The notes: generated by a model from the sequence alone, not told the origin. Positions 1-8,359 are shown, counted from the first letter of the stretch. The stretch is 64,000 nt of DNA from Verrucomicrobiales bacterium (GCA_031256975.1 JAIRPN010000015.1:62001-126000), one strand, 5' to 3'. Numbers and translations: made by a program.

Positions 1-1
1 C

Positions 2-712
2 GAATTTCCCGCCGTTGACGGCAAAACACCGTTTACTCAACTGCTCTACGCGCTGGAAGAAATCGATGGCCTCGAACGCATCCGTTTCACTTCGCCTCAT
101 CCGATCGGTTATAAAAAGGATTTGATCCAGGCTTTCCGCGAGTTGAAAAAACTCTGCGAACACATCCACCTGCCCTTGCAGTCCGGCAGCGACCGCATCC
201 TCAAGGCCATGCACCGCACCTACACCGCGGACAAATACCGTCGCTTGGTCGATGAAATCCGCGCCGCCAGTCCCGGTATCGCCATCACCACCGACATCAT
301 CGTCGGCTTTCCCGGCGAGACCGAGGAGGATTACCAGGCGACCCGCAAATTGGTCGAGGACGTGCGCTTCGACAATGCCTTCATCTTCCGCTACTCCGAG
401 CGCCGCAATACTCCGGCCGCCGATTATCCGGACAAGGTTGCCGAGGAAATCAAGGACGCGCGCAACAAGGACTTGCTAGGAGTAATCGACGTCATCGCCG
501 AGCAAAACGCCACGGACCTGATGGGCAAGACCGTCGAGATCCTGGTCGAAGGTCCCAGCAAGACCAAAGCCTCCCGCCTGATGGGCCGCACCCGCACCAA
601 CAAATTGGTGATCTTCGAGGGCGACAACCGCCATCGAGGCCAGATCCTGCCGGTCAAAATCATCGACAACACCGCCTTCACCTTCTACGGCGACCCGGTC
701 ATTCATTTATAA
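2..712 (+). CDS. miaB: tRNA-2-methylthio-N6-dimethylallyladenosine synthase MiaB, 3' part
   Basis: The reading frame is open from the window edge, so the gene starts upstream and about 236 C-terminal residues are visible. The segment RFTSPHPIGY, followed by HLPLQSGSD and TDIIVGFPGET, is the signature of the radical-SAM core of methylthiotransferases. The last 65 or so residues (from about 520 nt) fit a TRAM RNA-binding domain. MiaB adds the methylthio group to i6A37 of tRNAs reading U-starting codons. The two iron-sulfur cysteine clusters lie outside the window. MiaB is preferred over RimO from the TRAM sequence and these motifs; MtaB-type enzymes cannot be fully excluded. Confidence 0.88.
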   Translation, partial: EFPAVDGKTPFTQLLYALEEIDGLERIRFTSPHPIGYKKDLIQAFRELKKLCEHIHLPLQSGSDRILKAMHRTYTADKYRRLVDEIRAASPGIAITTDIIVGFPGETEEDYQATRKLVEDVRFDNAFIFRYSERRNTPAADYPDKVAEEIKDARNKDLLGVIDVIAEQNATDLMGKTVEILVEGPSKTKASRLMGRTRTNKLVIFEGDNRHRGQILPVKIIDNTAFTFYGDPVIHL

Positions 713-719
713 AACCCGC

Positions 720-749
720 TTGCCAGAATCCTGCGGTCAAGCCTATGCT
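720..749 (+). promoter_or_regulatory. sigma70-type promoter for the secreted Lon-like peptidase
   Basis: TTGCCA (720-725), an 18-nt spacer and TATGCT (744-749). Transcription would start near 756, giving a leader of about 13 nt before ATG 769. No clear Shine-Dalgarno is present. Confidence 0.45.
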
Positions 750-768
750 TCCTCCATAAGCGGATATT

Positions 769-2520
769 ATGAGCCTCCGTATTTTTTTACCCCTATTCTT
801 AATCGTTTTCTCCATCCCTTCCTCTTGGGCGCAGAGGTCATTTAATTATATCAAGCCTCTCGAGACTGCCCATTTAGTTGAGAGCAGCAAGCTATCCCTG
901 TCAGACGAGGAAAAGGAAAAATTAGCCGTATTGCTGTGTACCGCAGCCAAGATTAGCGCAACCAATCTGAAATTTAATAAAAAAACCGACCCATTGCTAC
1001 CCAGCAAATGTGTCGCGCTGGCCCAGGATCTGGCATCGGATGCAAAATCCGTTATGGTCACCAATTATCAGCTTGGCCAGGGAGTTGTTCCCAATGTACC
1101 AGCTGATGCCTCTGCTGTGGAAAAAATCTCCAATAATCTCTACCAACAAGCCATCTCTCTTGTAACTAATGGCAATGCGGAAAATAAGACTTTGGCTTGC
1201 TATATATTCGAACTAGCGGCAGTGCTTAATCCGTTGAATGATGATGCCGTATATCAAATGACCAGTTCTGCACAAAATGGTTTTCATTCTGCGTGGCAAA
1301 TCAAGTTGGTGGATAATAATCCTAATTCCAAACCCGCTATTCCCGACAATCCCACAACAACGACAACTGACCCCTCGAAGGAGCGCAGTTCGATCAAAAT
1401 CCTGCTGGTAAACAGTCTGAATACCGGGCAGGAAATAGGCGCCACAAACAACTTGATCGGCGTACAGCAAAAAGCAGCCGCAACGAACATCAGCACCTCC
1501 TTTTCCGGAAGTGTTGGCACACAAATGAATATTGCAACTGAGGAAGCCACCCGACTCGCAAATGTCAAGCATCCCAATCTTTCGTCCGGTTGCTCCATAA
1601 AACTTAGTTTCGAGGATAAATACACCCCAAAAGACGGCGGTTCCTGCGGAACAGCAGTTGCCGTATTATTGTTATCTTTGGTGGACAATTTCGATATCGA
1701 CCAGACTGGAGTTATCACCGGCGACATTACCGTCGACGGATTGGTACAAAAAATCGGCGGGGTATTTGCCAAGACCGAAGGGGCCATTTCTTCCGGCGCA
1801 AAATTCATGGTGCTTCCTTCCCAAAACACAACGGATATCGATGACTATTTTGTCATGCATCCCGTCGGGGACGCATTAAAAATCCAGATTTTTTCCGCTG
1901 ATAACATCGACGATGCAACCGCGTTGATGAAAATACAAAAGAGCGACAATCTCGCCAAGGCGATGGAATTGTATTCAGCCCTTGTTTCTTCCCCGCAGGC
2001 ACAAAATTTGCGTAATCCCGATGTGCTAAAACAATTGCAGGAAATTGTACAACTCGCGCCCAATCACCTTTCTGCCAAAATCCTATTGCGCAGCGCCAAC
2101 GGTTCGTTGCCCCGAAAAATGTCCGTTCCCAATTCAATCGATCAAATCTTCATGGCAGCGGCACCCCTGCTGCCATACTTGGCCAAAAGCTCGGAAAATA
2201 CCGGGACGCTGCCAATCTATCCACAAGAAGTCAGCGACAAGTGTCTTCAGCAATTAAACACCCTGAACTTCAAAGTTAACCAGAAAACCGCCGGATTACA
2301 GGATGCCTTCCTTTCCTACATTCAAGAATTACAAGTACTCGCGAATTCAGGAAAAGGTCGCGATTTATCCGGCAACACCACGTACAACCCGCGTTTCCAG
2401 CCGGTCTTGGACGCACGGGCCAGGATTTATTCCGAAATCCGGTCTCTGCAATATGACAAGAGCGTGCTGGAAGATTATTTCCGCAAGGACTCCGACAGCA
2501 GTCGAAAGAGCAACCGTTAA
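769..2520 (+). CDS. secreted Lon-type (S16) serine peptidase without AAA+ domain
   Basis: 583 aa with an N-terminal signal peptide (hydrophobic residues 4-21, SSWAQ cleavage region). Residues 240-390 resemble the Lon proteolytic domain: DGGSCG contains the expected nucleophile Ser292, and IGGVFAKTEGA aligns with the Lon IGGLKEKLLAA stretch so that Lys335 falls on the catalytic lysine. The Ser-Lys distance is 43 residues, the same as S679-K722 in E. coli Lon. There is no Walker A, so it cannot be a canonical ATP-dependent Lon; it is likely an exported, ATP-independent peptidase. The flanking regions are mostly helical and not recognised. Its stop codon shares the tetranucleotide TTAA with the stop of the convergent kinase gene. 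Family assignment is sound; substrate is unknown. Confidence 0.75.
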   Translation: MSLRIFLPLFLIVFSIPSSWAQRSFNYIKPLETAHLVESSKLSLSDEEKEKLAVLLCTAAKISATNLKFNKKTDPLLPSKCVALAQDLASDAKSVMVTNYQLGQGVVPNVPADASAVEKISNNLYQQAISLVTNGNAENKTLACYIFELAAVLNPLNDDAVYQMTSSAQNGFHSAWQIKLVDNNPNSKPAIPDNPTTTTTDPSKERSSIKILLVNSLNTGQEIGATNNLIGVQQKAAATNISTSFSGSVGTQMNIATEEATRLANVKHPNLSSGCSIKLSFEDKYTPKDGGSCGTAVAVLLLSLVDNFDIDQTGVITGDITVDGLVQKIGGVFAKTEGAISSGAKFMVLPSQNTTDIDDYFVMHPVGDALKIQIFSADNIDDATALMKIQKSDNLAKAMELYSALVSSPQAQNLRNPDVLKQLQEIVQLAPNHLSAKILLRSANGSLPRKMSVPNSIDQIFMAAAPLLPYLAKSSENTGTLPIYPQEVSDKCLQQLNTLNFKVNQKTAGLQDAFLSYIQELQVLANSGKGRDLSGNTTYNPRFQPVLDARARIYSEIRSLQYDKSVLEDYFRKDSDSSRKSNR

Positions 2521-4124
2521 ACCGGGCTGACGCGCGAGGTGATCTTGCGCAGGAAACGGCGGCTGGAACCCTTGATGATCTTCATCAGCGACTCGTGGTT
2601 GAACGGCTTTTGCAGCAAATTGATCGGCACACCGTCGAACTCCTTGAGAAAATCGTCGAAGTAACTCGCCGGATAACCGCTGGTCAGCACGATCTTCATG
2701 AACGGTTGTTTCGGCTTGCGCCGCATGATTGCGTAGGCTTCCCGCACAAAGGTGGCGCCATCCATGGCCGGCATGGCGTAATCGACAATGATCACCGCCG
2801 GCAGCACATCGCGCTCCAGCAATTGCAACACCCCCTCCGGATTGGTGAAGCTGCGGCATTCATAACCGTTGAGCTGGACCAATGACTGGATGGAGGACAT
2901 CACATGCTCGTCGTCCTCGATCAGATAAACCAGTTTTGGCACATCCGCCACCACCGGCAGCGGGATTTTTTCGCCGTTCTCGGCCGACTGCTTGATCGCA
3001 CCGCCCTTTTCCGGCGCATACAGGGGCCAATAGAAACTAAACTCCGTCCCGACATTCTTCTTCGACTTAATCTCCACGTTACCGCCATGCTGCTTCATGA
3101 TGCCCTGCACCATGGCCAGCCCCAGGCCGGTCCCTGCCCCCACTTCCTTGGTGGTGTAGAACGGCTCGAACACGGTTTCGATGTGGCGCAAGTCAATACC
3201 ACCGCCTTCATCCAGCACGCTCAACGCGACCAAACCATCCTTAATCTGGCCCGACACACGGATGCGCCCGCCGTTCGGCATGGCGTCACGGGAATTGTTC
3301 AACACATTGAGGATGCAATTGCTCAGCGCCGAATAACAGCCGCTAATCGGCAGTTCCTGCCGGTTTTCATCGTTAGCGTCGCGGTCAAACGGCTCCAGTA
3401 ATTCAAGCTGGTAACGCGGACCATAGGAACGGCGCGCCAGATTGACCACTTCCCGGACCATGTGCGCCACATCGATGATATCCATTTCCAGGCTTTGCTT
3501 GCGCGCGTAGCCCAACAGGCTTTTGGTCAGGCTCGCGCCGCTGGAGCAAACCTTGACCACCCGCTCCATCGCGTCGCGCAGCTCGGAATCATTCGCGCGG
3601 GTCATCAGCAAATACTCGGCATGTCCCTGGATCGCCATGATCAGGTTATTAAAATCGTGCGCCACCCCGCTGGCCAGCGCGCCGACGCTTTCCAGCTTGC
3701 GGGCGTTCATGACCTCCTCCTGCAAGTCGAGCCATGGCGTCACATCGCTGAAGGAAAAGAAAAACCAATGCCACCAGCGCTCCTCATGCTGCAATTTGTG
3801 GATTTGCACCTTGGCGGAAAAAGCGCGCCTTTGCGGCACGTCCGTCTCGAACACCGGCAGGATCATCTCAGCATCGCGCATCAGCCCCTCGAACACCTGG
3901 GTCAAATAAAGCATCAGGGGATTCGGCAATTGTTCCCAGCGAACCGGATCGTCCCCCAAGCTGCGGCGCGGCACTGCCAGTTGGTCCTGCGACTGCCGGT
4001 TGGAATAGACAATGACGTATTCGCCATCGGGACCGACGCGGAACATCAATTCCGCAGGCCCCACACTTTTTTCACGAAATTCGGAAAGAATTTCCGCTTC
4101 TTTTAATAATACTGTGCCGGACAT
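2517..4124 (-). CDS. hybrid sensor histidine kinase with C-terminal receiver
   Basis: 535 aa from ATG 4124, preferred over GTG 4178 because a purine-rich AGGGGAG lies just upstream and the extra 18 residues look non-native. The N-terminal ~130 residues are a soluble PAS-like sensor without obvious membrane segments. The H-box reads ASGVAHDFNNL with His156, followed by an HATPase domain (N-box NVLNNSRDAM, FEPFYTTKEVGAGTGLGL). The receiver domain begins near residue 400 and has phospho-acceptor Asp448 in VDYAMP. The kinase lacks a separate Hpt domain, so the receiver may act in cis or on a distant partner. The NtrC-type regulator at 4907 is a plausible partner by proximity, although a membrane-protein gene lies between them. 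Confidence 0.85.
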   Translation of the reverse strand: MSGTVLLKEAEILSEFREKSVGPAELMFRVGPDGEYVIVYSNRQSQDQLAVPRRSLGDDPVRWEQLPNPLMLYLTQVFEGLMRDAEMILPVFETDVPQRRAFSAKVQIHKLQHEERWWHWFFFSFSDVTPWLDLQEEVMNARKLESVGALASGVAHDFNNLIMAIQGHAEYLLMTRANDSELRDAMERVVKVCSSGASLTKSLLGYARKQSLEMDIIDVAHMVREVVNLARRSYGPRYQLELLEPFDRDANDENRQELPISGCYSALSNCILNVLNNSRDAMPNGGRIRVSGQIKDGLVALSVLDEGGGIDLRHIETVFEPFYTTKEVGAGTGLGLAMVQGIMKQHGGNVEIKSKKNVGTEFSFYWPLYAPEKGGAIKQSAENGEKIPLPVVADVPKLVYLIEDDEHVMSSIQSLVQLNGYECRSFTNPEGVLQLLERDVLPAVIIVDYAMPAMDGATFVREAYAIMRRKPKQPFMKIVLTSGYPASYFDDFLKEFDGVPINLLQKPFNHESLMKIIKGSSRRFLRKITSRVSPV

Positions 4125-4294
4125 GACTCCCCTTTTGTCTGGCGCCCCGGCAGAATCTTTTCTGCAGACGCCCCCCACCCGCGTTTACCCGTTCAAGATT
4201 AACCGCGAGCTTATGACGGTTCCCCCTCCCGCTCAATAATAATAATGACAAATCTATTCTTTCATTTCATTATCGCAAGCCGCCAAGTTAAATT

Positions 4295-4846
4295 ATGATT
4301 TATTCGTTCACCCTGCAGGAAGTTGCCATTGTTCTCGGCATCTGGTCCGTACTCGTTCATGGCTGGTCGCTTTGGCAGCCTGCGCTGTGCAAAAAATGGG
4401 CCCTGGCCCTGCCCCGCAACTACCCCGCCGGGGTGACGCTCATGACCGCCGCCGGGTTGTGGTTCTGCTGGCTGATCTTCAACGCCGACCTCATGGATTT
4501 CGCGCCGTACCAGAACCTGTTTCTCATCATCACCGTGGCGCTAACGGCGGGAACGATCATTTTTGTGCGCGAATTTCTCGCGGTCCGCGCACTGGGCGCA
4601 TTGCTCCTGCTGCTGGCCAATGTCCTGCTCGACGCCGCATTCCTTGACAACCGACCCAGCAAGCTGGTCATCACGGTCCTGGCCTATGTTTACGTTATTT
4701 GTGGCATTGTATTCGTCGCCTGGCCCTACCTCATGCGCGACATCCTGGAATGGTTTTACAAGAACGAAAGCCGTCTCAGGCTCGGGGTCGTCGCCGGTCT
4801 CGCCTTCGGCCTGTTGTTGCTTGGCCTGGGCATCTTTGTTTATTGA
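4295..4846 (+). CDS. hypothetical multi-pass membrane protein
   Basis: 183 aa, not recognised. About five or six hydrophobic helices are visible (residues ~7-27, 45-65, 71-90, 94-112, 121-143 and 162-182), separated by short loops; charges such as RDILEWFYKNESRLR precede the last helix. A TAAATT box directly abuts ATG 4295. It sits between a sensor kinase (divergent) and an NtrC-type regulator (60 nt downstream), so a signalling or envelope role is possible but unsupported. No catalytic motif is seen. Confidence 0.7.
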   Translation: MIYSFTLQEVAIVLGIWSVLVHGWSLWQPALCKKWALALPRNYPAGVTLMTAAGLWFCWLIFNADLMDFAPYQNLFLIITVALTAGTIIFVREFLAVRALGALLLLLANVLLDAAFLDNRPSKLVITVLAYVYVICGIVFVAWPYLMRDILEWFYKNESRLRLGVVAGLAFGLLLLGLGIFVY

Positions 4847-4868
4847 GCAATTCCGCCGTTAGCGGCGG

Positions 4869-4897
4869 TTGAAATCTCCCCTTAATCGGGTTATAGT
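4869..4897 (+). promoter_or_regulatory. strong sigma70-type promoter of the NtrC-type regulator
   Basis: TTGAAA (4869-4874), a 17-nt spacer and TATAGT (4892-4897). The -10 box ends 9 nt before ATG 4907, so the mRNA leader would be only about 2-3 nt. One copy of the dispersed TTAGCG word (4858-4863) lies just upstream of the -35. Confidence 0.6.
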
Positions 4898-4906
4898 GCA
4901 GTCTTT

Positions 4907-6259
4907 ATGTCCGACGCCGCGCAACAGAAAATCCTGATCATCGACGACGAAACCGACGTGCATTATTCGTTCGAACGACTGCTCGCCAAGGAACCGGTCA
5001 GCATTGTCACCGCCGCTAATGGCGAGGAGGGCCTGCGGGTGCTGAAAAAGGAAAACCCCGACGTGGTGGTGATGGACATCCGCATGGGCAAGGAAAGCGG
5101 CCTCGACGTACTGCGCGAAATCCGCAAAGCTAAACCGCAACAAATTGTCATCATGATGACCGCCTATGGCACCTCGCAAACCGCGATTGAGGCGATGAAG
5201 CTCGGCGCTTACGATTACACGCTCAAGCCCTTCGAAATTCCACAGCTCAAGGATTTGCTCAAGCGTGCGCTGCGCGCCGCGCAGGAATTGAATTCCGAAA
5301 ACGTGCTGGCCATTAGCGGCAATCCGGACGCCAACAACGGCATCATCGGCAGCTCCGGCGCCATGCAGCAGATTTACAAATTGATCGGCCAGGTTGCCCC
5401 CACCGACGCCACCGTGCTGGTCACCGGCGAAAGCGGCACCGGCAAGGAACTGGTCGCCCATGCCATCCACGCCAACAGCAAACGCGGCAATGCGCTGTTC
5501 ATGGCAATCAACTGCGCGGCGATTCCCGAGAACCTGTTGGAGAGCGAGCTGTTCGGCCATGAGAAAGGTTCCTTCACCGGCGCGATGGCGCAACGCATCG
5601 GCCGTTTCGAGCAATGCGACGGCGGCACCCTGTTCCTTGACGAAATCGGCGAAATGCCGCTGGCCGTCCAGTCCAAGTTGTTGCGCATCCTGCAAGACGG
5701 CGAATTGCTCCGTGTCGGCGGCAGCAAGCCAATCAAGGTCAGCGTCCGCATCATCGCCGCCACCAACCGCGACCTGCGCGAGGCCGCGCGCAAAAAAATC
5801 TTCCGCGAGGATTTGTTCTACCGCCTCAACGTGTTCAGCATCAACCTGCCGCCCTTGCGTATGCGCCTTGGCGACGTCAACGGGCTGGTCACGTTCTTCA
5901 TGAACAAGTGGCGCAAGCGCAACAGTGGCGGCCCGACCAAGATCTCCGAGGACGCGTTGAAAATCCTGACCACTTATCCCTGGCCGGGCAATGTCCGTGA
6001 ATTGGAAAACTGCATCCAGCGCGCCGCCGTGCTCGCCAATGGCGATACCATCACGCCCAAGGATCTGCCGCCGGAAATCGCCGGCAGCGGTCCCGCCGAA
6101 AATGGCACCAGCAGCGAAACCTCCTCACCGGGCAACGTCTCACTGGCCGATGCCTGCCGGGTGATCACCGAGGCCGCCAGCCGCGATGAAAGTGTGTTGA
6201 AACAACTGGGATTGACCAAGACCGTGCTGGTCAAACTGGAAAACTTTATCAACTCCTGA
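4907..6259 (+). CDS. NtrC-family sigma54-dependent response regulator
   Basis: 450 aa. The receiver domain has phospho-acceptor Asp57 in VVMDIRMG. The AAA+ domain has Walker A GESGTGKE (about 174-181), the sigma54-contact loop as GSFTGA (221-226; GAFTGA is usual), and Walker B GGTLFLDEIGE. The C terminus (about 405-450) is shorter and more diverged than a typical Fis-type helix-turn-helix, although LGLTKTVLVKL resembles its recognition helix. It should activate sigma54 promoters on phosphorylation. No -24/-12 promoter was recognised in the window, so its targets lie elsewhere or were missed. Confidence 0.9.
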   Translation: MSDAAQQKILIIDDETDVHYSFERLLAKEPVSIVTAANGEEGLRVLKKENPDVVVMDIRMGKESGLDVLREIRKAKPQQIVIMMTAYGTSQTAIEAMKLGAYDYTLKPFEIPQLKDLLKRALRAAQELNSENVLAISGNPDANNGIIGSSGAMQQIYKLIGQVAPTDATVLVTGESGTGKELVAHAIHANSKRGNALFMAINCAAIPENLLESELFGHEKGSFTGAMAQRIGRFEQCDGGTLFLDEIGEMPLAVQSKLLRILQDGELLRVGGSKPIKVSVRIIAATNRDLREAARKKIFREDLFYRLNVFSINLPPLRMRLGDVNGLVTFFMNKWRKRNSGGPTKISEDALKILTTYPWPGNVRELENCIQRAAVLANGDTITPKDLPPEIAGSGPAENGTSSETSSPGNVSLADACRVITEAASRDESVLKQLGLTKTVLVKLENFINS

Positions 6260-6264
6260 TGAGT

Positions 6265-6277
6265 TTCGCCGTTAGCG
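6265..6277 (-). repeat. exact copy of the dispersed uptake-like 13-mer
   Basis: TTCGCCGTTAGCG on the plus strand, i.e. CGCTAACGGCGAA on the minus strand, in the 34-nt gap between two convergent genes. A CCGTT/AACGG stem (6270-6289) with AGCTTTT following could act as a weak terminator for the upstream regulator gene. See the finding on this word family. Confidence 0.7.
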
Positions 6278-6293
6278 TCGATCAACGGAGCTT

Positions 6294-6638
6294 TTAATCA
6301 TAAACCGTTTCCGGCGGACGCTTGCTGGCCCATTTTAGATAACGCTGGAAGGACTTCTCCGCCAGGGCCACCTCAACCGAGTCGAGTTTCTGCGAACTGT
6401 CACGGCTCTTGGCCAATCGATGCAATTCCGCGTGGCATTGCAGGCAGATCACCACATCTTCGAAATGCTTTTCCCATTTCATTCGTTTGTGCAACGACTG
6501 GCCCTTGTCATGCACCGCCGGACGACCGCAGAAAATGCATAGTCCGGGACCTGCGGCCAAAGCACGGTCATGCGCCTCGATCTCATCGAGCCGCTTCTGC
6601 TCTGCTTCTTCCTGCAGCTTGCGTTTACTCTTGGCCAT
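6294..6638 (-). CDS. small CxxC zinc-ribbon / HNH-like protein
   Basis: 114 aa. A basic helical N terminus (MAKSKRKLQEEAEQKR) is followed by a putative zinc site: CIFCGRP near residue 35 and CLQCHAELH near residue 67, the pattern of HNH-endonuclease-like zinc modules. The classical HNH catalytic core is incomplete, so nuclease activity is not claimed. ATG 6638 is supported by a near-consensus promoter ending 9 nt upstream. It stands alone and converges with the NtrC-type gene. Confidence 0.65.
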   Translation of the reverse strand: MAKSKRKLQEEAEQKRLDEIEAHDRALAAGPGLCIFCGRPAVHDKGQSLHKRMKWEKHFEDVVICLQCHAELHRLAKSRDSSQKLDSVEVALAEKSFQRYLKWASKRPPETVYD

Positions 6639-6647
6639 GACATAACC

Positions 6648-6676
6648 ATTATCCTCCTTTCTTCGTTAACTGTCAA
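6648..6676 (-). promoter_or_regulatory. near-consensus sigma70 promoter for the zinc-ribbon gene
   Basis: On the minus strand TTGACA (6676-6671), a 17-nt spacer and GATAAT (6653-6648), ending 9 nt before ATG 6638. An AGGAGG that looks like a Shine-Dalgarno lies inside the promoter spacer and would not be transcribed from this promoter. This is one of the clearest cases of a near-leaderless arrangement in the window. Confidence 0.65.
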
Positions 6677-6706
6677 ATTCCTGGCAACAACCTGCAAGCA
6701 ACCCGC

Positions 6707-6734
6707 TTGTCATTTGATGTTTGCGACTTAAATT
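6707..6734 (+). promoter_or_regulatory. promoter of the beta-hydroxyacid dehydrogenase-like gene
   Basis: TTGTCA (6707-6712), a 16-nt spacer and TAAATT (6729-6734). The -10 box ends 5 nt before ATG 6740, so the predicted start of transcription coincides with the start codon. This excludes the upstream in-frame TTG at 6707 as translation start. Confidence 0.6.
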
Positions 6735-6739
6735 ATCGC

Positions 6740-7630
6740 ATGCCTGAAAAAATTGCCTTCGTCGGGGTCGGTCGCATGGGAGCCAACATGGCGCGCCACC
6801 TGAAAGACTGTAACTTCACCATTAGCGCCGTGTACGACACCCACGAGCCGACCGCGGTCGCGCTGGCAAAGGAATTGGACATCACCATCACCCATCCGGG
6901 CAGCCTTGCCGCGGTCACTGCCAACGCCGACATCATCATCACCGTGGTTAGCGACGACAACGCGCAACTCTCCATCTTCTCCGAAAGCGGCGATTCACTG
7001 CTCACCACCGCCAGCGGCAAAACCTTTATCAATTGCGCGACGCTAACGCCAAGCGTGCACCAGGAAGTCGAGCGCCGCGCGACACTGGTAGGCGCCAGCA
7101 CGCTCGAGGCCTGCATGGCCTCCTCGATCACCCAGGCGCGCAACGGCACCTTGTATCTGATGTGCGGCGGCGACCGTGCCACCTTTGAACGCGTTAAACC
7201 CATCCTCGAGCACCTCGGCAGCAATCCCCGTTACATCGGCCCGACCGGACAGGCTTCCCAAGTCAAGGCGCTGGTCAACATGGTCATGAATATCAACACC
7301 GCCGGACTCGCCGAGGGACTCGGACTCGGTGACGCGCTGGGCCTCGACCTGGCCATGCTGCGCGATGTCTTCTCCCAAACCGGCGCCAACAGCCAGGTTC
7401 TCAAGACCGATGGCGAGGACATGCAAAACCGCGAGCACTCCTGTTTCTTCTCCTCCGCGCACGCCGCCAAGGATTCCACCATTGCCTGGAAACTCGGCAG
7501 CCAGCTCGGCCTCAACCTCCCCTTGGCGGCCGCCACCCGCCTGCAATACGAACGCCTGAGCGCCCTCGGCCTCGGCGAACTCGACAAATCCGCCGTTTCC
7601 GAACTCACCTTCAAAGATCGCAACGGTTGA
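6740..7630 (+). CDS. NAD-binding beta-hydroxyacid dehydrogenase family protein
   Basis: 296 aa. The Rossmann start MPEKIAFVGVGRMGANMARH is a textbook dinucleotide-binding motif of the 3-hydroxyisobutyrate dehydrogenase/GLYR family. The C-terminal helical domain has GQASQVKALVNM with the family catalytic lysine. The substrate loop, normally D-x-P-V-S-G-G, reads LEACMASSITQ here, so the substrate is probably not a standard 3-hydroxyacid. The start is set by the promoter at 6707-6734. It is a single-gene unit with no catabolic neighbours. Family confident, substrate unknown. Confidence 0.8.
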   Translation: MPEKIAFVGVGRMGANMARHLKDCNFTISAVYDTHEPTAVALAKELDITITHPGSLAAVTANADIIITVVSDDNAQLSIFSESGDSLLTTASGKTFINCATLTPSVHQEVERRATLVGASTLEACMASSITQARNGTLYLMCGGDRATFERVKPILEHLGSNPRYIGPTGQASQVKALVNMVMNINTAGLAEGLGLGDALGLDLAMLRDVFSQTGANSQVLKTDGEDMQNREHSCFFSSAHAAKDSTIAWKLGSQLGLNLPLAAATRLQYERLSALGLGELDKSAVSELTFKDRNG

Positions 7631-7643
7631 TATGTGCATAATA

Positions 7644-7671
7644 TTGCATTATTAATTTTTCATGGTAACCT
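7644..7671 (+). promoter_or_regulatory. promoter of the CBM6-like secreted protein
   Basis: TTGCAT (7644-7649), a 16-nt spacer and TAACCT (7666-7671), ending exactly 6 nt before ATG 7678. No Shine-Dalgarno is seen. Confidence 0.45.
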
Positions 7672-7677
7672 GTCGGC

Positions 7678-8322
7678 ATGTGTCACTTTAATACCTTGCC
7701 GGCGGTTGCCGTTTTCCTGATTCTGGCTCTTTCAAATTCCCGGGCCGCCATCGACGAACACGGTTTTCCCGCCAAATATCCCGGCACGCCCTACAACGGT
7801 GAACCGCTCAAAATCCCCGGCACCATCCAGGCCGCGGAATACGACATCGCCCCCAACGGCGCCAACAACATCACCTTCCACTACGACGGCGATTCCAAAC
7901 AAACCGACCTGCGCAAAAGTCCCGACTCCATCGGACTGGCACGCTGCGGCAATGGACACGTCAGCATCGATGGCAAACCCGAGAATCCCAATCAAATCTA
8001 CGTCGGCTGGACCCAGGTCGGCGAATGGCTGCGCTACAGCGTCAAAGTCGGCGAAGCCGGCACTTACGTCATCGGCGGCAAACTATCCGCCGGCGCCAGT
8101 GACGCCAAAATCTCCTTTAGCTTCGGCCCCAACATCAACACCGGCCCGATTCCCATTCCCACCACCGCCGGACACCAGCCAAACGTCGAGGTCTACCACG
8201 TATGGGAAACTCTCGACAACCTCGCCGAGGTCAAACTGGAACCCGGCACTTACCTGATGACGGTCAAAATCGAAGCCGCCGCCGGAATGAATTTCGCCTA
8301 CTTCACCTTCACGAAAAAATAG
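7678..8322 (+). CDS. secreted CBM6-like carbohydrate-binding protein
   Basis: 214 aa with a signal peptide (residues 1-23, SRAA end). KIPGTIQAAEYD near residue 43, a predicted beta-rich body and VGWTQVGEWLRYSVKV near 110 follow the consensus of family 6 carbohydrate-binding modules (IPGxIEAExYD ... GEWLxYxVxV). No catalytic domain is attached, so this is a stand-alone binding module, probably periplasmic or extracellular. It may assist glycan capture, which fits the fucosidase at 49330, but they are not linked in one operon. A copy of the dispersed CGCTAATG word follows the stop codon. Confidence 0.72.
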   Translation: MCHFNTLPAVAVFLILALSNSRAAIDEHGFPAKYPGTPYNGEPLKIPGTIQAAEYDIAPNGANNITFHYDGDSKQTDLRKSPDSIGLARCGNGHVSIDGKPENPNQIYVGWTQVGEWLRYSVKVGEAGTYVIGGKLSAGASDAKISFSFGPNINTGPIPIPTTAGHQPNVEVYHVWETLDNLAEVKLEPGTYLMTVKIEAAAGMNFAYFTFTKK

Positions 8323-8359
8323 CTTCGACGCTAATGACGAGTTCGCCCGATTTACCACC

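Noticed and set aside
4907-6259. Long alternative-frame open reading frames over ntrC, purB, mutS and the ABC genes
   Set aside because: They are shadows of GC-rich genes with strong third-position bias and have no recognisable products.
6680-6697. Sigma54 promoter CTGGCAACAACCTGCA
   Set aside because: Spacing between GG and GC is one nt short, and a good sigma70 promoter is present downstream.
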